A DNA stretch of 64,000 nt from positions 66,587 through 130,586 of the forward strand of contig KB205949.1 in the NCBI GenBank assembly GCA_000328965.1, written 5' to 3'. Numbering within the stretch: the stretch's first letter is position 1; each line of letters opens with the position of its first letter. Source of the stretch: Ascocoryne sarcoides NRRL 50072. Taxonomy: Eukaryota > Ascomycota > Leotiomycetes > Helotiales > Gelatinodiscaceae. Positions 56,690-64,000 of this stretch are shown piece after piece. The position numbers were made by a program, and so were the translations under genes. The notes under the pieces were generated by a model. The model did no database searches. It was given only the letters and a program-made list of their open reading frames with translations, and was not told the DNA's origin.

Positions 56690-57656
56690 AATAGTAGTGG
56701 TAAGGTGGAAGAGAGGTCAGATGAGTGAAGGGCGCGGCTGTATTATTTTCACCTGGATTTTAACCAAGGGACACAGAAATCATAGAAGTTTATCATGTCG
56801 TTATAATTGCTACTCTACTCGCTTAGCAAGAATCGAAAATTAGTCTCCCATTTTCTGGAAGCAAGACTGGACTTTTTGCACGTCGTAATTAATGTTCACT
56901 TCAGCAAATGCCCAAGGCCGTCAGAATTTCTCTTTTGACAAAGTCAAAGCCTGCGATTTTCAGTCGATCCAGTTGATCTTTGCCCCGGTTAGAATTAAAC
57001 TGACCATCAAGCCTTATTACATTGTCCTTGAGATCTCAGTTAAAACTGTTCTGCAGTGGTACAACTGAATCATGCGTCTGGGCTTGATTTAACAATTGGA
57101 GATAAAAAAAACCGAAAGCAAGGTCTTACCTTTTCAGATAATAGACAGCTGTCCTACAGAAAGTCCAAAGGTGACTTCGCAGGTCTGAATCCTTGCAATT
57201 CCTCCCAACGAGTTGCTTGTTCCACTTGACTGGAATTTCTAATGGACATGAGGTCCACAGGCCTCTGCCATAGTACCACAAGCTACTTCTTTGTCTAAAT
57301 ACAATGTTAGCTCGTACGTTCCAGAATTTGGTGCCAAAGAGGAAGAGACTCGAGCCAGAGTCAATGCCCCAAGCAAAGAAAATAACTGAAACCCAAAAGT
57401 AAGATACACCGGACTACTAGTTTCTGGAAGACTCATTGTACACACAGACGGCACTCCTGAACCACATTGGAACTTCTTTCTCCACACATGAATATGTACC
57501 TTGCATCTAGATCCTATGTCCAAAGTCAACTATCAGCAATTTCTCGTCATTCAACCAACGTCTTCATACTTTCTAACGAAATACTTGATCATCTTTCTTG
57601 AGAGAAAAAACACCGTCATCCTTCTATCCAAACTCATTTCCTAACTCAGCTTCAAA
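56690..57656. other. Intergenic region
   Basis: A 96-codon minus-strand frame at 57529-57239 has no ATG context or resemblance that supports a gene. Otherwise nothing is seen. Confidence 0.45.
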
Positions 57657-58052
57657 ATGTCTTCCTACGATAGCCATACCAATACTGCCAACGAAGATTC
57701 CTCCGAAGCCAAAAAGGACCAAAAGGAATCTTCTCATCAAAGTAGCTCCTCCTCTGTCTTCGTTAGAGGTAGATCGAATATAGCCCCAAACGGTTATTAC
57801 CGGGGCCCCAGTATTCACCCACATGATCGCTACTCCCAGCTGAGAAAGTGGAAATGTGTAAGTTCGCAATTCACCCTGATGCCTTGTGCACCCTCCAGTT
57901 ATAGTTTTCCTGATCGAAAGTAGTGCAAGTGTGGATTCGAAGGAAATCCGAGAACAGACGCAACATGCCACGGCCCCTTTCAGATGCCTTGTGGTCACAA
58001 ATGGTGCAAGCAGGGGTGCAAGCCGAAATTCACGAAGTTGATGGATCAGTGA
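57657..58052 (+). CDS. Small Cys-rich, probably zinc-binding protein
   Basis: Exons 57657-57857 and 57924-58052 join in phase 0 (66-bp intron, GTAAGT...GAAAGTAG), giving 109 aa. The N-terminal half is Ser/Glu/Lys-rich and disordered. The C-terminal part has CCKCGFEGNP, then CHGPFQMPCGHKWCKQGC, an arrangement of six to eight Cys with two His that could bind one or two zinc ions. It ends KLMDQ. There is no signal peptide, so an intracellular protein is likely. I do not know a named family. Without the intron the frame continues into low-quality sequence, so the spliced form is preferred. Confidence 0.7.
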
Positions 58053-59281
58053 GGAAGTAGCTGAGGAATTGTTGATGACTGGGTTTGGATAAAAAGGGTA
58101 GATGGGGTCCGTTTCTGAATTTGTGGTAGATTATCATCACCTCTGGCAGTCAGTTATTACAATAACTTGTCGTTGACATACAATACATCAAGTTCTCAGT
58201 CTTTTGTTTTGTACTCTGTATCTTTCTTTGCCTGCCTTCCTGACGTTGAAATTTGTCGTCAGCTCACCACCGTATATCAGCCACAAAAAGATACAACTAT
58301 CATCTCTAAACTCTCCATTCAACGCCCCTCTCTCGGGGTTGAATTTGATTCCTCCTGAAACATAGTTGTCGTGGTTTTATTTAACTGAGAATATGAAAGA
58401 GGAAGATGACCATAAAGTCTTGTCTGATTTTATGAGACAAGAGGCAGAAAACGAGCAAGAAACCAGAAAGCAAATTATGGGCTGATAAACGGCGGGTTGG
58501 GTGTCAACTTCTGAATCGCTAACACACGATTCTTGATCGTTTCCTCGGCTTTACTTTGGCAACTTTCGAAGACTTAACAACAACATAAAGACTGGCAACA
58601 ACAGTCTATAAATCTAAATCTTAGCCTATGCACTGCACTTAGAATCTCAAAAATCAAATTTGTAATATAAATTACAATTTTCAAGGTAATGTTTAGTTAG
58701 CTATCAGCAAGCGGCACAGAGAACACATGGTCTCATGTGCTTGCAGAAGCAAGTACGTGGATTTAATTCCAAAATTGAAGAATGAATACTAGTGTAACTT
58801 TACCTACAAAACGTAGCACCACAGTTTCACAGGAAATGAGAGCTATTTATATTGTTGACGAAGACTTGTATTCCTGAACAAGGTCGAGGGGTCAATCCGA
58901 CATCGATTGAGCCTCATCCCCTCTGCTAAGCTCACGGTATTCCCAATTGAGACAAATGTACACGCGACCCCATTGATTCGTCCACATTCCTTTGGTCATT
59001 GCAATCCACCCAAAATCTATGGATATTCATCTCCCAACAACTGGACCAGGTTTCTTTTATATCACTCCCGTCAGTACAGTTCATCGGTAAATAAATGTGG
59101 GGAGGGCCATTAGCCCCACCTTACCAACTATCAACTCCAGCAGAAGCTGGCACAACATTAGCTCTGCAGCAGCAGAATGCACACACCAAAAGAATATTAA
59201 ACCAAAAGAGCCGCGATGCAAAAATGGTTGATAAATCCAGCGAGAATATCAAAAGGTTGAACATCGAAAACCCAACGCAAA
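58053..59281. other. Intergenic region
   Basis: AT-rich in part, with no supported coding frame. The plus-strand frames near 58907-59295 lack family resemblance. Confidence 0.45.
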
Positions 59282-59364
59282 TGCCCACTGGCTGAATCGA
59301 ACAGCCGATCTTCTCATTTCATTCGTATTACGAGTGAGACGCATTACCACTGTGCCAAGCGGGC
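59282..59364 (-). tRNA. tRNA-Thr (anticodon CGU) with an 11-nt intron
   Basis: All four arms fold. The acceptor stem GCCCGCT pairs with AGTGGGC (one G-U), the discriminator is A, the D arm is GCA/TGC around an AGTGG loop, the T arm is GGCTG/CAGCC around TTCGATT, and the variable loop is 5 nt (AGATC). The anticodon stem TCTCA/TGAGA encloses CTCGTA then an 11-nt intron (ATACGAATGAA) then A, so the intron sits after position 37, the standard nuclear site. Anticodon CGU reads ACG, threonine. The A box is TGGCACAGTGG and the B box GTTCGATTC. A TTTT stretch follows within about 20 nt as the Pol III stop. It lies inside a gene-free region. Confidence 0.9.
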
Positions 59365-61362
59365 TTGACTGGTTGGGCGAGCAGTTTTTAACACACACTA
59401 TGTTTATGTGTCATGAAAATCAGTCTCACTGGGCCGAGTCGAGAATAAAGCCGAAGGGATTGCCGGTTGAGCCGGTCCCCGCTCGGTTATTTTGTTTACA
59501 ACCTGGGCTAGTTCCCATTCAACGCAGAAAAATATATCTTATATTGGGTACCCCTTATATTATACGATAACTTTGCAGCCATTTTTGAAAATCTTAAAGT
59601 TCCTTGGCGAAGTGTAATCATACAATCCACTACATCTATTGTTGCTCATCACTAGGATGCGGAACTAAACATTTTTTCCAAATTAGATCAAGGCTGACAT
59701 TCCCTCGCCAATTTACTTGATGTCCAAAGCTTTTATTATAAATAGCTGATCTATCAAGGGAGTCAAACTCAATACCTCTGTCCGGATATAAAAGCTACCT
59801 CTTTAACAGACGTGACAAATTACTCTTCGATAGGAAGTCGTTAAAACAAGATGGCTAATTTTATCAAAGGCCCTTAAAGCGAGCTAAGAGTTATGATTTA
59901 CAATACCATCATTCATGGCCGTCCTGTCACTCATCACTAAGCTAATCGACAATAAATACCACCTTGACAACAAGCTCAATTTAGGTATTAACTATATTTA
60001 TCTACCTACAAAGTAATTCTAAACATTCCTCTATTCGAATTTTTAATGAAAGCAAAACAAGCCATTACAAGTAGAGTCAGGGGGGTCGTCAATTTTTTCT
60101 TTCATGTTGCCCTTTTCGTAGCTACGTAGAAAAACAAAAGGCATGCCTTTAAATAAGATTCCAACTCCCTGCTCATCACCCTTCTGTTATTTCAACAGTA
60201 TTCACCCCTCGCACCCCCTTTCCAACCTCGCCATCATATCAATTACCAGTTGAAATGAATTGAAATATCCTTTGTGTCTGTTAATCCCTTCAAATTTTCC
60301 CTCTTCATTCATCCACTTCCCCTTTTCAAGATCCCTTCACTCAGCTCAACTCCTCCAAAATGTATATATATCCCATACCCGCCGTCCCTAAGGCCGCATA
60401 TTATAAAGAACGATAGGATGTGTGTTTCTATACATTGCCCTAGGTTGCCAAGTATAGTGCATCATGAACCTTGCCTCCATGACAACAGTAGTTACACGAG
60501 CACGTATTCCATATTCTCTTGATTTTGAAACCTTGGAAAGGATGCAAAAGGGGTGCTAGTTCCATATGTGCCTCATTTCCACAATCATTACTATCACATC
60601 TCTTTCCACCGTCATTTCCCCATCACCAACCAACTCACCTTCAAGCTCCTGAATCCAAGCACCCTTAGAGACTACACACCCAACAAATGATACACCCTCA
60701 CCCCCACCTCAACCCCATTTCCTGAGCACCAAAAACCACCACTCTTCCCGCTTGCTTATGAGCCCACCTGCCTTAGGAGCTCCCGATAGATTCTACATCT
60801 TGGATTGGGGCTTACGGTAAACGGTATGGACATGCTTTTATATTGATCACATTTCACTTGATATTTAATTTCCGCACGACTTCTTCTATCAATTCGAACC
60901 TACTACTGCACTACTCTCTGCTGAAAGGATCTTGACAAAAAAAGAGGCACGTTGAAAAAAGAAGATTTAAGAGACGAGTACGTAGTAAGTAAGAGCTAGC
61001 AAGCTCGCCTGAAGAGCTTTAAACGTATTTCGATTATTTTCCATTTTATTTTATAAAGAAAACAACAAAAAAACAGTGGCATGTCCACAAAAAAAAGAAG
61101 AAAAGTGAGTGTCATATCTTCCATTCTTTTAGAACTGCTGCTAGCCCTGGAACCAATTCTTTACATAGCTATTCACTCAACGATGTACTTATTCGGCCTG
61201 TTCAACAAGCAAAACTCGATACCAAAAATAGCTCAGTTTTCCATCTCACTCGCACCCAGTAAAAGCTCTGTTTTACATTTTGAAGGCACTGTTTCTTATT
61301 GATTGGTATCTCATGTCTTTCCTAGAATCTCATACCCATCATCGACCGCCTATCTCCTCGCC
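59365..61362. other. Gene-free stretch
   Basis: It lies upstream of the tRNA and downstream of NMT1. The 60180-60800 part is C- and T-rich on the plus strand. No coding frame is supported. Confidence 0.5.
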
Positions 61363-63168
61363 CTACAACATAACAACCCCGATCCCGCTCCCTTCTTGCT
61401 CGACATTGTTCTTTCGATCCACACCCCCTGCAATGGGATTCGCTTTATAATTATACAAATAATAATGCAACTGCCCATCCCCAGCCCCAAATTTCTGGTC
61501 CTCGAGGAAAAGGTTATTATCCATTAGCGTTAGCGCGTTGAACACGTCAAATTTGTACTTCTTTGCCAGGATCAGCGCATCATTGATCAATTCGTTGAGG
61601 CGTTTCTTAAGATCTGTGCGTGTGAGAGCGGGGTCAAGACCGTATTCGGTAGCGTAGTAGAAGAGGTAGGCGGCGCGGACATTCTTGTGCTTGTCATGGT
61701 TGATAACGCTGGATTCGAGGCAGTAGAAGGAGAAGAAGTCGAAAATTTTGTGGGTGGTAGGGTCCTTGTTTTTATTAGTATTAAGTTTTGAGAGGAGTAA
61801 GGAGGAATTACTTCAACAACGTAAGACCAGACGACTTGTTCTCCGCCGGGCTCTGTCTTATGCAGCAACCAGTGCTCGACTTCTTCTTTCGTGAATACTG
61901 GCGCCATGTCGAATTTCGCCAAGTACCGTTTCAGCAGGCTTAACACTCCATCAACATCCTTAAGTTCCATGGGACGTAGGTTCTTAGTCGAAGTGTGGTC
62001 TGGTAAAGCATATTTACGGATTTGGTAATGGGGCTTGCTGTTAGATGGAAGAGGACTGAATCCAACCTCATACAGTTTTTGCCAATCTAAGGACCTGTGA
62101 AAGTAACGGCATGTGCTGACAGGCTTGGGGAGAACCACCCCAGCCGTATAGATAGCTTGCCATGTCCCCTGGATATTACATCTGCGGGTGATTTCCTTGA
62201 TGAGAACTGGTGTGAGTCGCTTTGCGCGCAGCTTCTTGTGAATGCAGAGGAAGTTGACTTCTGATGCGTGAAGGACCTTCTTTCGTACCCTTAATGCAAC
62301 AGGAATCGCAGAGATGAAGGCGACAAGCTTTCGGGATTGTGTTGCACGAACACCGACGTGCCACTCTCTTGTCCAACCGGGAGATAGAAGTGCCCTAAAA
62401 CCTGTTAACTGGAGAAATCGGCTTGCAAATTGGAGCTTACCATTTAAGAAATGATTTAGAATAATTAAACCTGAACATAGCCTCATCATCCTCCACATAA
62501 TGTCCGTAAAGCAAGGTGAATATCTCCTCTATTTCCTCGTCCTTTGTCAGGTCCATAGTAACCCATTCGAACCCATCAACAAGTGGTCCCGGTTCCTTTG
62601 GCACCTGCTCGGGATCAATCATCTTGAAGGGCCCTTCCTCGATCGTAGTACTACTTTCTCCAAACTTCGGAACGGGCTGCGTCTGCCAGAACTTGTAGGA
62701 AGCCATATCCTTCTTATTCTTCCCACTGGAAGCAAGACCAGTCATGATATCCTCGAGTTTCAGGCTTTTCAGCGCCTCTACTGCCTTCGCGTCTGTGAGA
62801 TCCCCGGTTTGCCCAACCCCGAGCTGTTGTGCCAACGCTGGATTGTTCTTGAATATATTTCCCACCGACTCGGCACTGAGACCGTGGATCAGCTTTGAGA
62901 CGTCATCTTTAGAGCTGCTTCCTGAGGAACTCTCATTCGACCCAACGCCTAGTGCTGTCTTTATACGCTTCTTCTTGGACTTCTTCTTGTTGGACGCTGG
63001 GCCGGAAGCTGAAGTCCCAATCGTTGCGGCGTCTTGCTCATCGTCGTTGTCTGAGTCGGCAGCCACGTTGGTGTTGTTCGAGTCTTTGGTGCCTTTAGCT
63101 TCTTCTATAAGCTCTACTGCTGCTGCTTTATCTGCAGCAGGATCATTGATCTTCGATTCGTCCGCCAT
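61363..63168 (-). CDS. NMT1: Glycylpeptide N-tetradecanoyltransferase (N-myristoyltransferase)
   Basis: Exons 63168-62441, 62394-61812 and 61764-61363 join in phase, giving 570 aa. Introns are 46 and 47 bp. The enzyme transfers myristate from myristoyl-CoA to the N-terminal Gly of target proteins in the cytosol. The N-terminal 150 residues are acidic and Lys-rich with KKKSKKKR, typical of fungal Nmt1 (ribosome contact). The catalytic core begins YKFWQTQPVPKFGE, and EVNFLCIHKKLRAKRLTPVLI is the acyl-CoA binding and oxyanion motif. TYHRSL-type residues appear as CRYFHRSL. KFDMAPVFTKEEVEHWL and DFFSFYCLESSVI lie in the peptide-binding half. The C-terminus reads EQEGSGIGVVML; the terminal carboxylate is the catalytic base in this family. 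The gene is intact. Confidence 0.96.
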
Positions 63169-63504
63169 GTCACCCGTTCGAAGAGTCTGCGAAAGGGATT
63201 CAATTGTTAAGAGTGCTGTTGTGGCATGTGCTACTCCAAAGCTTGCAGAACAACCCCGCCATTTTAGTGGCCGGGGCGCCGCGCTCAAGGGGGGTGTCAC
63301 GTGAAATCAACTTCAACCGGCTTTCTTCCCTTTACATTAATTCTTCAGCTTGTGCCCCCTTTTTTGGGCTCATTTTTTGACTTTAGAATACGATTTGTTC
63401 AATCTCTCATTAGAGGTCTATCTAGCTGAGTACAGGGAGTAAGTACAGTTGGCTATTATCCGAGCTTCCTAAAAAAAAGTATGGAGGGCTGTTCCAGTTA
63501 GTTT
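63169..63504. other. Short intergenic region
   Basis: It lies between two genes on the same strand and holds the NMT1 promoter and the 3' flank of the upstream hydrolase. No gene is seen. Confidence 0.45.
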
Positions 63505-64000
63505 TCAAGTTCGAGACTCGAAAGTTTTCAATGCCGCCAGTGCAACTGGAGCATAAGTAATAATTCTGCTATGATCTAGACGGGTTAGCAGAAGCCCGGG
63601 CTGAAGGACAAATATAACTTACGCCCGCAATTCACAATCTCTTCCGTGATAATCTTATCGCCGCCAGCTTTCCAAGTGCTGACAAAGGCACCGTTACCCA
63701 TATCCACAGTACTTCGAGCTTTCATCTTCTCGATGAGAGCAAGATCCATACCATCTTTAGTTGTAGCATTGGCTGTGGTGGCAAAGAGGACTTCGGAATG
63801 AGACCATGGGATTTCATAGTCATCTTTAGAGTGGATGAGATGTAGTCTGACTCTGGTGCTTAACCGAACAAAATTGGCCAAACGATCGATTGAAGGCCAA
63901 GTGTCGACGATGACACTACTGAATAGCTTGTGTAAGGCCGGGGAGTGCTGAAGAGGCCAAAGAAGCGGAAGATAACCACCAAAGGAATAACCCGTGAGAA
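63505..64000 (-). CDS. ABHD12-like alpha/beta hydrolase, 3' part only
   Basis: The gene enters from the right edge and ends at 63505. Two exons are visible: 64000-63623 (continuing beyond the window) and 63575-63505, with a 47-bp intron (GTAAGT...CCGTCTAG, phase 1). The frame shows a nucleophile-type elbow GYSFGGYLPLLWPLQ near the edge, RVRLHLIHSKDDYEIPW with the acidic residue, and, only after splicing, GHHSRIITYAPVALAAL with the catalytic His. Without splicing the frame runs into SFSPGFC and loses the His. The family hydrolyses lipids such as lysophospholipids or monoacylglycerols, usually as membrane proteins. The N-terminus is missing from this window, so anchors and length cannot be judged. 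Confidence 0.8.

Noticed and set aside
57239..57529. 96-codon minus-strand frame
   Set aside because: No domain, no splice structure and no conserved composition; likely a chance frame.
1..64000. CRISPR arrays, operons and prokaryotic ribosome binding sites
   Set aside because: The window is eukaryotic: genes have spliceosomal introns and no regularly spaced repeat arrays are present.

Overview
This window is filamentous ascomycete DNA. Coding regions are split by many short introns (mostly 45-75 bp) with GTRNGT-type donors, CTAAC/CTGAC branch sites and TAG/CAG acceptors. The families present (HET-type domain, Zn(II)2Cys6 regulator, RTA1, CorA-like, GH71, RTC5, NAT4) are typical of Pezizomycotina. 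The gene content fits a Leotiomycete, but that placement is inference. I rebuilt the exons by hand and checked reading phase at every junction quoted, so several genes are longer or end differently from their longest open frame.

Positions 1-42,000 look accessory. They hold a 4.5 kb gene-free start with a G-rich block; a HET-type gene cut off before its core domain; a small unknown gene; and a divergent pair made of a retropepsin-like protein (DTGAT motif, 7755-9627, minus) and a giant modular protein of about 2,570 aa (10207-18077, plus) whose C-terminus is shifted out of frame by a 14-bp tandem duplication. Next come a CorA-like membrane protein, a DUF7730-like protein, a 213-bp LTR, a zinc-finger protein, a GT25-like pseudogene with four stops explainable by C-to-T or G-to-A changes, an RTA1 transporter and a zinc-cluster regulator. 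Three secreted glycoside hydrolases (GH5, GH16, GH71) lie between 31.1 and 39.4 kb.

From 42.3 kb to the end the content is mostly conserved housekeeping genes: RTC5 (TLD domain), threonine deaminase ILV1 divergent from RCF1, histone N-acetyltransferase NAT4, a PLAC8 protein, an alpha/beta hydrolase, a small Cys-rich protein, an intron-containing tRNA-Thr(CGU), N-myristoyltransferase NMT1, and the end of a second alpha/beta hydrolase that runs off the window edge.

The best candidate for something undescribed is the divergent pair at 7.7-18.4 kb. The giant protein is built from degenerate helical modules (an N-x-L-L entry and an aromatic W-V exit) that match no family I can name, and it shares a roughly 580-bp intergenic region with a gene carrying a retropepsin-type active-site motif.
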